Part shown: positions 24,111 through 38,000 of the stretch, piece by piece | How positions within the stretch are numbered: position 1 is the stretch's first letter | Layout: every line of letters starts with the position of its first letter | Source: Stercorarius parasiticus | Taxonomy: Eukaryota; Chordata; Aves; Charadriiformes; Stercorariidae | Direction: 5' to 3' | Assembly (NCBI GenBank): GCA_013396915.1 | Contig: VWZL01000260.1 | Location: 70,690 to 134,689 of the forward strand | Length of the DNA: 64,000 bases | Notes under the pieces: model-generated | What the model was told of the DNA's origin: nothing | The model's database searches: none | Seen by the model: the letters and a program-made list of their open reading frames with translations, nothing else | Made by a program: the position numbers and the translations under genes

Positions 24111-27100
24111 ATATATACTTCATAATGCCTCTACCTAACTTCCACCTCTCAGGAAAGTGTTAACATTTGCTCCCTGCTTATCAGTGGTCAAAAAGAGAAA
24201 GTGAGCATTAAGTGTTATTGTAAAAGGAGTACAGAATAAAAGACAAACTGTCATCATCCATCTGTATAAATCCCCAGTGCTCCCACATCTTGAGTCGTGG
24301 ATGCAGACCTAGTCCCCCAAGGTGAAAGAGATGGGACCAGGAAAGCTGCAGTCTCAGGTGTCCCCAACCCGTGGCATACAGAAGTTGGAAGCGTGGCAAG
24401 GGACATCTCACTCTGTCCCTGCTCAGGTCACAGTGGGGTCCCATTCCAGCTAGCCGGAGATCTTCAAGCTCTTCTTTTGCTACAGCGGTAAGCAGGACTC
24501 ATTGCAAATGCAATGCTATTTTATTAGTCATGCAGTGTCCCTCACAGTTTAGTCAGGGGCCTTTTCAGATGGGAGCTGTTATGGGGAGAGGCATCAAGAG
24601 TGGCTCAGCATCCTGCCAGGTGCCCTTGGTCTCATGGTGGCCCCTCAATACGCATGCCACGTGCTTCTAGAGGTTTCACCATTTTGGGCTGGAGGTGCTC
24701 TCCCTCCCTACTACCAGCACCCCAGCTACCTGCTGCTGCGGCCCCATCCTCTCTCAGGCTGGAGACATCCAGCGCTGGGGACATCCACTCTGCTCCAGGA
24801 GGACGGGAACTGGGGAGAGGGGAATTGGAAGGATTGGAGGTTCCTGTCCTCACTCTGGATGCAGATACAGCTCTTGGCATCCCGTGTTGTCATGCTGCGT
24901 CTGCCTCCTCGGTCCATCGACATGGGCAATGACCCTGCTGCCTCTTGTGCAAGGGCAACACCCATGCAAGGCAGAGGGGCTTGGGCATGCTGGTGGCGAG
25001 GACCTCAGGCACACACTTGCATAAAAATTGAAAAGGCTTGCTGATTGCTTATTTTCTGGTTGATATGTTGTCTTAAATCATTTCTGCAAAATTACTGTGG
25101 ACATACCCCAACCAAGGTACAGAACTCACTGCCTGCCCTTTGCTATGATAATGAAAACACTGGTGATATTTTCAATTAAAAAAATAACAACCCCGGGAGG
25201 CAAGATTTTGCCAGGCTGTTTTAAAACTTTCCTTCATGTCCAACAATACGTACGTGACTCAGCTACTAAAGAGGCTTCTAAATAAAGAGGCTTCTCTTGT
25301 GCTTTATATTCACAAAACTCTCATTCCAGTGAGCAAAGAAACTCTCCACAGCTTTTCTACATGTTCTGTCTTTGATCTGCAGAGTGCTAACAATAAAACA
25401 TGTTTGTGTGAATCATAAACGGAGAATTATTTCAGAGTCTGATTTTTTTTCAGGAATCCTGGTCATAGTTTAATATGACACAGCTATATAATTGAATTAT
25501 AAGATTATGTAGTTCTCTACATTATTTCCTTTCATTTAGTCTTTAAAAATGCTTAGGAGAAGTATAACAGTCTTGAGACATTTTCATTTTACCAGAACTC
25601 AAAAAGCCTAATACTATTGTGTAATATGGGAGAGAGTTTGAAATTTACTGTGTCTAATATGAATGCACGCTGTCATGCAGAGCCTTCCCAAAGGTATTTC
25701 AGTCCATTATCCGAGTGGCAGATGCTTTGAAAAAATGCTTACAAAGTCATTCCCAAAGTACAGCGTATTCAGACACAGTGCAACTTGCAGATTACTTCTA
25801 GCATTTCCATGCATGGTCTCTTTCTGTGTCTGTACAGTGCTCCCTAGGCTCCTAGTCCATTCCTGGGGCTCTTAGAAATTACCAAAGTACAAATAATTAA
25901 TAAGAATAATACAAAACAAAAGTCATATGAAGAGGTGTAAACCCATTGTATAAACTTGGTACATCAGACAAGGCCCACTCTGAGTGCGGTCAAAGTTAAT
26001 ATGAAAGTTATTTCTAAATTCAGAAGATTTGTGCAGTATTCACTGCAATTTGTCTGCTTGCAAATATGTTGAAAGTTCACTCTAATTTTCAGTAGAGCAA
26101 ATGTCTGCCAAGTGTTTTGGGTCTTGCTTTTAGTGCATGCAGTGTTCGTTTTATCCCATGTGGCATTTTAATGTTCTTTATTTGTATGGTGCAGGCGACC
26201 ACCAGTTTCACATGACATTATTTCTGTCCTCTGATTTGGCAAATCAAAATTTTAAACAAAGAAACTGGGCTGAAACCCAGTAAGCTGTGAATAGCAAAGG
26301 TTCCTGGCTAGGGGCAGGTAGGAGGACTAGCATAAATAATAACAGTGAGGTTGAACGAATACATTTGTGTGAATGGTGCTGGTGAGCAAATAAGTACAGT
26401 AATGTGTGCAATGAGGATGGATTCTATAGAAAAGAATGCACTGGACTTTTAATGTCATAGTCCGCCAGTGCCAAGGTTCAGTTTAGGAAAGCATTTAAGC
26501 ACATCGTCAACGTATGAGTTTACACATTAATAACTGCCTTCTTCAAAAGGAATTTGTTCTTAGATCAGAGCCCTACTTTCTTGGAATAGGAGGCATGAAA
26601 GCAATAGTATAGGGAATGATTTTGAAATGGTACTAGATCTATGGATCTCAACACAGAGAGTTGCCAGCTCCCAATGGTGTCACATCCTGTAAAATATCTT
26701 CCCGTAAATGGAGATGGAGCTGTTTCTTTTATTTTCTTTGTCATTTTCATTTTATAATAGAAATGGGTTATGCCACACTGTATTTCAGAGATCAGTGTTA
26801 TCCTTCACTAAGCCCATTTATCCATTGGCCTCATGCCTTTTGAAATATCCATACACCCAAGCAGCCAGATCCTTTAACACTTGCAGTGCTGTAGATCAGG
26901 AATAGCTGTACTATAGTAAGCCAGCTTCACATCTGCATAAAACCAGTGAAAAAGTAACCAGGCCCAACCCCAAAAGTCATGTTGTACAGGGCAAGACATC
27001 TCTTGTATCTTAAAAGTGAGTATTTCATTAGATGGTACCTTTGTGGAAGTTTCACATTTATTGGTTTCCCCAAAGGTAACGGGGGAATTTTCCCCATGCT

Positions 27101-30100
27101 GAATTTTCCACTAGCTGTTAGGAGAGCAATGTTTGCCTTTAAATATCTAGCATACAAAATCACCTGTTCCCTAATCACCGCAATGTTAGAGGTCCTCAGG
27201 AGAGGTCACAGATTTGGCTCTCACCCAGCAGTGAACATCCTTCGGATGTTCTGCCCAGCCTTGATCTCTGTTTTAATGGGAACACAATCTTCCTCAGGCT
27301 TCGTGAGATCAGTTTTGCAGTGCTCTTACGCCCGTTACTTAGGCTGTGGATCAAGGATGGAATCTTTTTCACTCTGTGAACAGTTTAGACTTAAAAGTTT
27401 ACCATGAGAACTGTGCCAGTTGTGATCTGGCCGGTTTTACTAAAATATTTATACTCATAAAAGACCAAATGTAAACTCAGGTTACACCAGAAATAAGCTG
27501 TGCTTCTGGGAATGCTTGTATTGCAGGTTAACTGTATTCACACAAAGATAAGATTTATATAGCAACTGCGAGACATCTTTTCCATTGCTTTAAGCAAGTT
27601 CTTTTTATACCCATTTTAAAGATTTTAGGCTCAGAATTTAGCCTAGATTTCCTATAGCATTTGCTGCCTGTATCTGCATTAGCAGGCAGTGCAGAGCAAC
27701 AGGAGGAAGTTTGTAAAGCAAAACAGTTGTGGCTGAGCTCCTGGCATCCATACCGTCCGTGCTTCAGGGGGGTTTACTTTACACTGGCTCTAGTCTGGGC
27801 CGTGCACAGCACGTCCATTAGCTGCTGGAGCAGGCTGGCTCCATAGCGCACCTTCTGCAACAGCTTCATTTGAAAGGAATCCGGTTTGTGTGCTCTGAGC
27901 CCGCTCTGCGATGTGAACCAGCGCACATTCACTGGGGACAACCTGGAGACTCACTTCAAAACACGCTCCTCATCCAAACTGAAACCCTAAAGTAGGTGTA
28001 CCCATTCAGTCAGAAGAATTAAAAACTCACATCCATCTGGACCCATGGAAATGGAAGAATTACCCTCATGGCCCTTTTACACATGGAGAAGGAATATTGA
28101 AATGGAATGAATTCTGTGAAGCAGCCACTGAAAAAGTATCTCAAATGCAGGTTCCAAGAGGAGGGGAAATGCTGAAAGACAGGACAGAGCACAGCACAAG
28201 AGACAGGAGTCTACAACGCAACATGTCAATAGGAAGAAAATGAGCATTATTTGGAAGTGCCTACAGAACGACACAATGCCTTGCCCAGACATTCTCTTTT
28301 GCCCCTAGACTCTAGTGAAAACACACTTGGACGCTAGATTTGTTTCCTGCTGCTTAATACTTTCATTCCCAGAGAAGCCCCAGAGATGCAAAGCAATTCC
28401 AAACAGTTCAAAGTAAAAGCACGTCCAGGAAGGGACTGATTTGTGAGGAAAAACTTCATCTTGATTTACTTGATTGGTGTCTTTGCTAATTTCGGGAAAA
28501 GCCAGCCAGATTAAATCGGTACTTACGGAGCCATATACAACTTCTTGTGCCACCTGCTAGTTCTTAATTTCCTTTTTGAGTCATTTAGCACTCATATAGA
28601 GGGTTCTCTTTAATGGATCAGTGGTGATTTTTCTGATTTGAAACCAAATCATTCTCAGACTCTGGAACAGCTGAAGCAGCCAGAGCACTTTTTTAATTTT
28701 GTTAGCTTGAACTGTCTGTGCATTGTGACAGGGAACGAAAATCCACAGAGCCCCCCTAAAATTACACGAGCAGGTTTAGGGATGGGAGAATGGTTAAGAA
28801 TCCCTGAACAGAAAAGCTGTGCTATCATGTTTCAGATAACCACAGTTCCTTCCTCAGATAATGTACGCTGCTTGGATAAGCATCAATAATCACAGTTGTA
28901 TGAAGAGGATAGACAACTTTGATATTATCAGCCCTTGAAACTATGAAATCAGGAGAGCAGCCAGCACAGGTAATGGAACTAGAAAGTCGGCAGTTCTTCC
29001 TTCAGGGTCTCAGATTACATTTTTTACAGTGAAAGCCTCTTAACTGATTCCTCTCAAGACACATACTGCTTCTTTATCCCTGTAGTCACTTAGCTCAAGA
29101 AGGAAACAGAGGTAGTTGCGTTGCCTGCAACTCTCCAACAAACACGGTGGTTCCAGAAAATGGCATTTTGGCTTGATGTTCATTTTTCATGCGATGAATA
29201 CACTGAAGAAATATGGATGCAAAAATAGGAAGTGGGACAGAGCCAAGCATGGTCATGCTCACAGCACTGGGGAGATGCAATGACTTGAAGAGCCAATCTG
29301 GATCAGAGGATGAGGTGGTGTAAAGTAATAAAAATATTATGAAGTCTTCTAGCTACTGAACCTAGTTCTACAATGAGACTCGGTGCTAGAAGACAGCAGT
29401 CCTTTGCTCTCTCTCCTGTTTTCTCTCCTTCTCGTTTTCCCCACTCCCAATCTGCCTCTCCCGATGCGTCTCATCCTCCCAGCTGGATAGCAGAAAACCT
29501 GCCTCAGCTGCAAGCTGTTGGCTGGCAGCCATGTGAAGGTTTATGATGGTCCTACGGCCTCTGTAAGTAATCCAGGTGGCATCATCTTCACAGTCGTGAA
29601 TTCATTTTATGCCTCTACAGGTTGAAGGTTTTCTCACACCTAAAAGCCCTTCCCTGGGTGGCTGGTTGGGACACTTTGACCAGGCTCGGAAATGTGACTG
29701 TGACATAGTTCTCTCCATTGTAAATATAAAAGAAAATATTTTCAAGGATCCTGTTTGCAGCGAAGAGGGATAGAAATGCACTTAAAAAAAAGCATAAAAT
29801 GTACTGGTGATGACACTATGGCTAAACTAATTCCATCTACCTTTAAACATCTAGTTTAAGATAGTTGGTAGGGGTTTTTGAGAGCCTGTGGAGAAAGAGG
29901 TGCTCCAGGGTGTGATCCATTTTGAACTAAACTAGGACCCTACGGTGAGGCATTGCTTCTGGGAGAAGCCTGTCTCAACCCAGTGACTTCAGGGTGCCCA
30001 TGGGTACTGTTCAATGGGACGAATTTCTATCCTTACGATGTGTCTGCGTAACCACATAAGCATGGATCTGAGTTTGTTCTCAAGTCCAAACTCACCTGCC

Positions 30101-33100
30101 AGCCCTGCCATTAGCAGGGACTCTCAAGGACAGCTCTCAGCCCTGGTTTTCACCTGGGGAGCTCTCTGGAAGGGAGGAAGCCAGGCTGGCTTGGGGTATC
30201 GGGTCAGGCACAAGCACCCATCCATGCCTCCCACACTGCATGGGCTCACATGCGTGCCATGACCCAGTCCCCTTGCAGGTGATACGCTCATGACCTTTTC
30301 CTACATACAGTGTGGTGTTTCAAATGAAAACTGCCATCAGGTTACCATCCAGCAACCCAGTAGCACCCAGGCAACGTGGTTTCATATGCCTTTACAAGAA
30401 ACATAGCCTTGAAATATCTCCTGACCTATTGACAATATAATCCAAACCTGAAACTGGTTTTGGATGTCCCACCAACTATCTCTACGTAAGCCACACTGCC
30501 TGCGTAACATTTGCTGGGAAGAGGCATTTGGGCTTTTTCTTCCCCTCTCCTGAAGCAGAAGCAGTTAAAGAAGGTAGACTGAGTAAGCAGGAGCCCAGTG
30601 CTTGGTGCAAGGCACTGTCTGAAAAAAAGCAGATGTCTTTCCATCTGTCCTCAAGTGGTAAGATGTCTGGCACAACTACTGGTGCAACGCATGGGACAGA
30701 CAGGAGCATTTCAGTTTTGGCTTTGAGTGTTTGGGCTACTTCTCATCTGGGAGGTGCCTTTTGCAAACTATCTTTTTTGCCTGTCTTTAACAGAAGGTGA
30801 GCATTGGATTCCAACATACATATGCAAATCAGAGTCGAATCACTCTTCTATGTCTTCTTAGAAGGTGTAAAAGATTGGGAATGTTAATATTGTTTGCTGG
30901 TGTGACTTCCTTAAAGCAACAAGGTGACACCCTGACTGAAGGTATTGAGAAGTCACTCACTGTCATGGAGTACTCCACTATTTTTAAAAAGCAGGGCAGA
31001 TTTTATTGTTTAAATAAATCTGCTTTTGAGGGCAGTGGTGGTAGGAAACAACAAATTTCATTTTGTTCTGCCACTTGTGTCAAAACATCTGCATCAAACA
31101 TTTGGTGCATAGTGACATAGCAAACCAAATGTAGAGCAGACATTACAGATGGATGGCTTGTTGACAGATTAGCAGATGAGTTTCCCTTATGTTTTTGAAA
31201 CACACAGCTCCCTAGACATAAAGTACAAAGGGGAAAGCTGGGATTAAAGATCAGATAACAAAAAGTAAGATTTTCTTTTCAGTGTTTACTATTCAAATTC
31301 CCTGATATCGTGGAAGATATTAGGAGTGAGTAAAGAAAAATATGCCACATCCAACACAGGGAGGTGAAACATGGACATCTTTCAGGACTAAAGCTGCAAT
31401 TAGAGCTGGGTGAAATGATTTGGTCTTTCAATTTATGTGCAGAAAAAATGCAGATTTGGGTTACTGAATCTGCTGGCAAAATTTGTGTTGAGCTCATCAA
31501 ATTATTTTGGCTGAAAAAGAGCTGATTCCTTTTAAAAATATTAAAGGTTGTTTTCTAAATAAAATGCTTTTTTTGTTTCCAAAATGATATTTTGTTTATA
31601 AATGTATCTAACTTTAAATACAGGAATTAAATTGCACTATAAAATTAATCATGTTTGAACCAGAAGATGATTTTGTTCTTTTTTTGTTGTTGTTTCTTTG
31701 CCAAGGAACTAAAGAACAGATTATTTGCACAAATCTAGATACATTATGAGTTGTGGATCGTTTTTAAGTATCTCTGTTAATTCAGGCATGTTTTAATAAA
31801 ACAATTGAAATTTTTCTCCTGAGTCAGAGAGTAGACATGTGTCTGGGCTAATTCTCCTATCCTTTCCAGTTCACTAAAATCTTACCAGCAAAGTAGCACT
31901 GTTGACCATTTTGGTGCTGCCTTCTCAGGCAGACGCGTTATCAATTTTGTTTCCAATGGTGCGCACTGCATCCCATTGGATCCACCAGAGACCAGAGCTC
32001 CTGAATATGCGTGTGTAGGTTTTGCCTGGGGAAGACTGGACAGTGTCACCCATCAATAGGTCGAATAATTTGGTGTGGTGGATAGTGAGCTGCGAAGGAC
32101 ACTGCTAAGGCATTTAGGACAGACACTTATGGTTCTGCTCTGTTAGATGCAGATTGAGATAGTGATGAAAAAGGAGGAGGCATCCCCACAGTAATTTCCT
32201 GGTGTTTTTCTGGCTAACCTCAACCAGATAGTATGGAGAAAGCCTTCTGATGAGTGCCTTGGGAGAAAACACAGCATAAGCCTCTTCAGCAATTTACCCC
32301 AGCTCTGGGTATACAAGGTGGGCTAAGTCCAGAGTCGATCCTTTACAGTGTGCAAGCACTGCTGGTAGCAGGAAATCCCCGGTCCTCCCTGGTAGCATAA
32401 AAATGAAATTAATGGCAGCCCTTGCATAGCTCTGCGAGGGGTTGGAGACCTCTTCCTTTTCATTCAGTTATCCATACATGGGCAGCCCAAAACTAGCTGG
32501 TGGGTTTTACAAAACCTAATATGAATGGAATTATTTTCATGTATTGCTTTATTTTTTTTAAACTTTCCTTTTATTACATGCTGACAGAAAAATCCAATAT
32601 ATAATCCACTGACAGCCAGCGAGCGCCAGAGCCCGAGAAGTCATCTTACAAAGAAGGATATGCAATTTTGTATTTCCATCAAGCGTGCTAGAATAATAAG
32701 TCAGCTGCCACAAGCCTTGGAGAACTGGCTGGGATTGGACCTCCTACAGCAAATTGTAATTAAGATTGTAGAAATTTCCCTTTTCAGGACTTGGTTTGCA
32801 GAATATAAGGTCTCAATATTTTTTATAAGCTTCCAGTTTAGGCCACTATGTAAGACACACTAGGATAATGACAGGGGTAGAATTATGTCCTCTCTTACCT
32901 TCAGCAGAGGATGTAGATGGTCCCAGCACAGTTCTCCATTTGAAGGAAAGGTTCAGAGTGTCTCCTGAGGAACCAGGCACCACAACCTGTGTCCAAGTCT
33001 GTCAGAGCAAAGTGTGTGCCAGCTACTTTCCCATGGCATGAAATGCTGGTCACCTTCCAGCAACATTTAGGTGTTTACCTGCAGCACCTCTGTCAGGTGC

Positions 33101-34740
33101 CCAGGGACCCCCAGGTCCCTCAGCGATCGGTGGAAGGAGGTAGGCGTCTTCAGACATCAAGGCGGCCTGCCTGCAACCCTTATCCTTGTTAACTGTAAAG
33201 GGAGTTCAGGTCCTTGCACTTCTGTCCAGCTCTGGTGCCACAGGATTTGGAGGCTCTTTTTTCATTTAACTGGATGGCACTTGGATGAGGACCCTAAGTA
33301 TTGATTTGTAGAGAAATCATCCAACTGTGCTAGTTCAGTAAGCCTGACAGGATCACCATTCTTCAGATGGGGGTCAGGATGGGTGTGGGGTGAAGCCATG
33401 GTAGTTCCCACTCCTTAGAAACCACAGCAATACTCTTATCTCTGCCCTGACCTGTTGTTTTATTACAAGCACGTTAAACAGCTAAAAAGTTGCCTCTTGG
33501 CTAAGTGGTTCAGAAGATGGTGAGCATTTTTGTGTTCCCTTCAGTGCTAGCAGGATGCTTTGCCCAGGTAAGAAGACAGAACACGAGGCCTAAATAGAAA
33601 TGCAGAAACTGAGCTACCTCCCAGTAGGTGAACTTTTCATTCCTTCAAAACAGCATGAGATACCTGTGTGGAAGATGTCTTCTATTCCAGCATGCATGAC
33701 TGTGGTCAGTTCATACTCAGTCGATCCATTTTCAGGGTGGAGAGATTGCTTTGAAATGGAGCTGCCTGGGTGGAGAATGCAGTGGAAGCGGGGAAGAGGA
33801 AAGATATGTTCACCTGCAGTACACTTCTGCACCATTCGATATTTCTCTGTCTGGTACGGTGTGGGTCCTGTGAAACAAGGACAAGCTGGCCCTAAAATAG
33901 TGAAGAGTCCTTAGTTTGCAGCTCTAGATTTTTTCTTCAACAAATGCTTCCGTTAAACGTGCTGTTTAACATGAGGCCATTTGAAACTAAAACACAGTTA
34001 TTTTAAGTGCAGGTGTCTTCATTTTGATGGCCAAAAGGGCTGCAATTTATTTCTGGGATCCCCTTCCCCTTGCAAGCTGCAGCGACATGGCCAGAGGGGC
34101 TGGCAGCCTGGGCTGCTCTGCTGGCCTGTCAGAAGCGGGCAGCAGTCCCATGTCCCTCTGATAGTGCCAGGTCTGAAAGCCAGGAAGGCAGAGGGGACAT
34201 TTGGCTGTGCCTGTTGTCCAAATAGCCATCCTTTATCTTTGTGGAAAAGATGATGGGCTAACCTGCTTAGCAACATCTGGCCTACGGGCTACCAGCTGAG
34301 CCACATCGGAAAGGTCATAACTTAAGGTCTTTTAGAACAGATATGTCCTTGTTGGCTGGACTTGTGCATCTCCATATTTACAATTCATCCAGCATGTACT
34401 GGTAGAGGAGCTTTCAACACTTAACCTTCAGCATTTCAACACAAAATGTAGACTTGTTTTATGAGAGAATGCAAAAACCCCTGCCCTGGTTTTTCTCTTT
34501 CTAAGTTCATGAAGCAAATGAGTTGCAAGAGCGCTGCAGGGTAAGAGGGGGTTAAATAAAACATTTGGCTTTAAAACATGAAAAAAACATTTAAGGAGAC
34601 AGAGGGCCAAGCAGTAATCTTATTTCCAGCAGAGCAGTGCAAAGCTGGATTCAGCGGAGTTGGAGCCCACCTGAGCTCTGCAGCTGTGTGTGAAGCTGTA
34701 ACATGGGAACGTGTGACCCGGGGGCTCTCTTAAATGCTGT
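24111..34740. other. Unique non-coding sequence, no gene seen
   Basis: Nothing in about 10.6 kb resembles a known protein, RNA or transposon. At 24600-25050 GC content rises and three or four frames are open at once on both strands; that is a composition effect, not coding evidence. A 16-bp imperfect tandem (AAAGAGGCTTCT repeated) lies near 25267-25295. Other frames are short and lack homology that I recognise. Confidence 0.5.
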
Positions 34741-35060
34741 CCGTGCCAGATGAGCTGCCCCAGGTGCCATATTGACCGTGTACTTCGAGGATATCCACGC
34801 CAGGAGCGAGGGCAGTGTGCACTGTCTACAAAGCTTGGCAAAGGTTGCTTGATCACACCGACAAAGCCTTCCTGCATGCTCCTCCCCGGCGCAAGGAGCC
34901 GGCAAACTCTGTGGTATGCAGGATCAGGCCCACCTCCCAGGTTTACCGCTCTTTGAGGTAGTTTTTGCTTTGTCCGAGCTCCTCACCATTGCCCGGGAGT
35001 GGCACCACCAGCACCGTTCGCCCAACAGGCGGGGAAGCGGGCCTGTCACACCTCGGTGCT
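34741..35060. other. Small CpG-enriched cluster
   Basis: I count about 17 CpG dinucleotides in these 320 bp, against very few in most of the window, with locally higher GC. The size is small for a promoter CpG island. The cluster could mark an unannotated promoter or enhancer, or a GC-rich decayed repeat. No TATA box, initiator or adjoining exon is evident. Short open frames on both strands here reflect GC content. Confidence 0.45.
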
Positions 35061-38000
35061 CACAGCCTGGAAATAGCACCAGCTCACACCACTCCCACAC
35101 AAGCACGCATTACACAGTCAAGCAAAAATATCTGTACTTTCCGGGATGACTCCGATGAGTTTTAATGCCGCTGACTCCATATCATGTGCTTTGCTATTAC
35201 CTCAGGAAGACACCCGGCTCGTGTTGAGCTGGCGTGGCTACCTGGTACGGCTTTGTGTCAGCCACACCACGTGCAGTTACGGGTAGCCTGGTTTGTTTAT
35301 GATGTCTGGGAAAAGCTTGCTGTGGGCCACACCGCTTTTCTACATTTTTGTCTCTAATGAGTGTAAAGCTGGTCCAAAGTCCCCTTGCCAAATCCCACTG
35401 TGCCGGTGACCTAAAGTGAGCAGGGCCTACTCCCATGAGTTACCGTTGCAAGAACTCGACCGTGCATCACAAAATTTTCCCCACAGCTTACTGCCAGTTT
35501 TCTCTGACTTGAAGCTCAACTTAAATTCAGTCATATGGCTTTAAAATCTCCGAAACAGATCACCAGCAGCGCTGTAGGAAGGAGATTTCATTCCCTGTCC
35601 CATTAGTCAACCACGAGCTTTCCTGTGCTAAAACCCGCTCAGGAAATGCTGCAAACAAAAGAGGTAAATAGTTCTCAGCATTCCTTGTTGCTCAGAAGGA
35701 GTTAAGCTCTGCACAACGGCTCCGATCGAGTTCTTCTGGCATTATCCCATTAGCTTAAGTCATTGCTGATGACTTCACCCTCATGGTGACATCAGCCTCT
35801 AATCTCGTGAAGGTGAATTCATGTGAGATTGTTTCAAAACAATTACTCCCTGAATTGTAGGCCATTTCAATTGATACATGGATGCAACATTCACTTTTGC
35901 AGATTGTAGTCTCTCTTATGCAGTGTGTGTACACATTTTCCATATTGTCTTTTCAGCATGTGTGTTATGTCACAAACTGGCACTGCCTGAGATCAGTAGG
36001 AGAATGTGCTTGTTTTAAATGCAAAAGTAAAAGAAACAAACAAAAAACAACCCACCAATAATACTATTTTTATATGTATGGTTAAGACTGCACTGTAGTC
36101 ATATATGTAGTTTGTCTGATTCCCTCTGGATGCTGCCTCCCTCTTTGTCTCTGCTGGAATATTCCTTTAGCCTTGGCTAGGCTGTGTCTTTGGTTAGGAG
36201 TGCTCTGGTCACTTCAGATTCTCTTGTCTTTTCCCATACATGGGGAAAAACGTAGACAGATAAACACCCAGGATGGTTACTTAATAAATCACAATTTTTA
36301 ATAATATTAGATATCTTTTTCTCACTCCAAACCAGATTAAATATAGGCATAAGCGCATTAAGATGATAGATTGGGTCTTAAAATATTTTCTCTTTTTCTC
36401 TTTCCTCTGAAGAAGTGACTCAGAGGAACATGTAGACACAGCCGGCACTTTTAAGAAGTGCTTTTAATAAGAGGAGACAAGTCATCGTCCCAGCTGTGCA
36501 ATCCTTGCCGAAGTCAAAGGGGCTGAAAAGAAAGGCCCCATTTGTCCTGAAAAGCAGCACACACATGTATACCAAAGGAGGATAGCGATGTATTTAGACT
36601 AGAAGTTCCCCAGACCTAGACGAGACATTCCTCTGTTTGCTTAACTTCATTGTTCTTCCCTTCTCTCATCACTTGTCCTCATCTGACTGCAGCAGTCCCT
36701 GCAGAGCGATGCTGCGGCATCCACCTTAAAAACAGGGGAAAGAAAGTTCCCCCTCCCCAAAACCTCTCGTGCTTCCAACCACTGGTAGAAAACCTCTCTT
36801 AACTGCCCCATGTATGAGTGTGGCAGTGGCCAGGGAGGGGGACAGGGCGCAGGGCGGCACTGGAGGCAGGAGGATTCAGACGCTCTCCTCTCTATCCGCC
36901 GTATTGTGAATAGACTTCTTAATGTGACTAATAGCTCTTGGCATTGAACTGTAGCTCCTGAAGTGCAGAGCTGGCATGTCCATGCGGTAATGTTTAAAGT
37001 AATATGTCAGAAAAGTTTTATAGTAGTAGCACAGTATTGTTGGGGGAGAAGAAGCCTGTTTAAATAAAGCCAATAAAATTCTACTATCATCACTTTTCTC
37101 TCTTTATTGTTGAGAGGGTGGAAATGACTAAAGTTTTTATTTGGTGTTAGCAGTGTGATGCTAGAATTTTTTCCACATTTGGAAGTGGACAAGGTAGCGA
37201 TAAAAAATCGTTAAAAAGCAAACAAGTTGTCCTCAGCTCCTGGATGCTCCAGAGGGGCTCAGCCAAAGAGACAGCAAACCTACAGTAGGCACCCAGAAAG
37301 GGATTTTTTTCTCCTTACAAAATAAACCCTGTTGTGCTATTCCTTTAGGAAGGAAATTGAGTCTCTGGATCTCGCAAATGTTTTGCTCATTGTAGTGGCC
37401 TGTACGTTTCCTGAATATCCAGATCTGATTTAGATTAGAGCCTTCTTGGGGGGGGTTGGGGGAGAAGGACTGGCTAAATAAGAGGAAATTTGTATAGTTT
37501 TAGTCCAAGGCCCAAGCACTGTTACCAATTACATGTGTACAAGCTATAAGAGAGGGGCTGCATCTGCCTTAGCTATAGTTAAAGTTGTCCAGGGCTTCAT
37601 CCTTTTCCTCTGCCCTTTCCTCCCCTTTCACCGGGAAAGGAAGCAAAAAAGCCAAACAAAGAAGTGTCTCCCCAGACTGCTCTCTCTGATTGAAACCTGT
37701 ACCAGGGTTAGATAAAGTGTCTAGAGTTTAACTCAAGAGAAAGAATCTGCAGGAAAAATGGGGTCAGCAAGTATTGCTTAATGTGCAGTTATTGTGGCTG
37801 GCCTTCACATGGGCATGCAATGAAGCAGAAAAAGCAGAAAAGCTAAAGGTGAAAGCAGTAAAAGCCTTTCCTGTGTAAAACTCCATTGGAAATGGCAGCT
37901 TCCCCGCTCTGCCAAGATCTTGGTAACTGCTCCCAGAATGCCTGGTACCTCAGGTTTTCCTCTGTAAACCCACCACAGTAATACATCCCTCAACAGTAGA

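Noticed and set aside
24600..25044. Several overlapping open frames on both strands (up to 136 codons)
   Set aside because: They arise together from higher local GC and low stop density. No frame has a recognisable domain or codon pattern, and three or more are open over the same bases.
27585..27645. 'cccattttaaagattttagg' followed by 'ctcag', resembling a MIR fragment
   Set aside because: Only one short block matches; the neighbouring MIR blocks cannot be placed in order.
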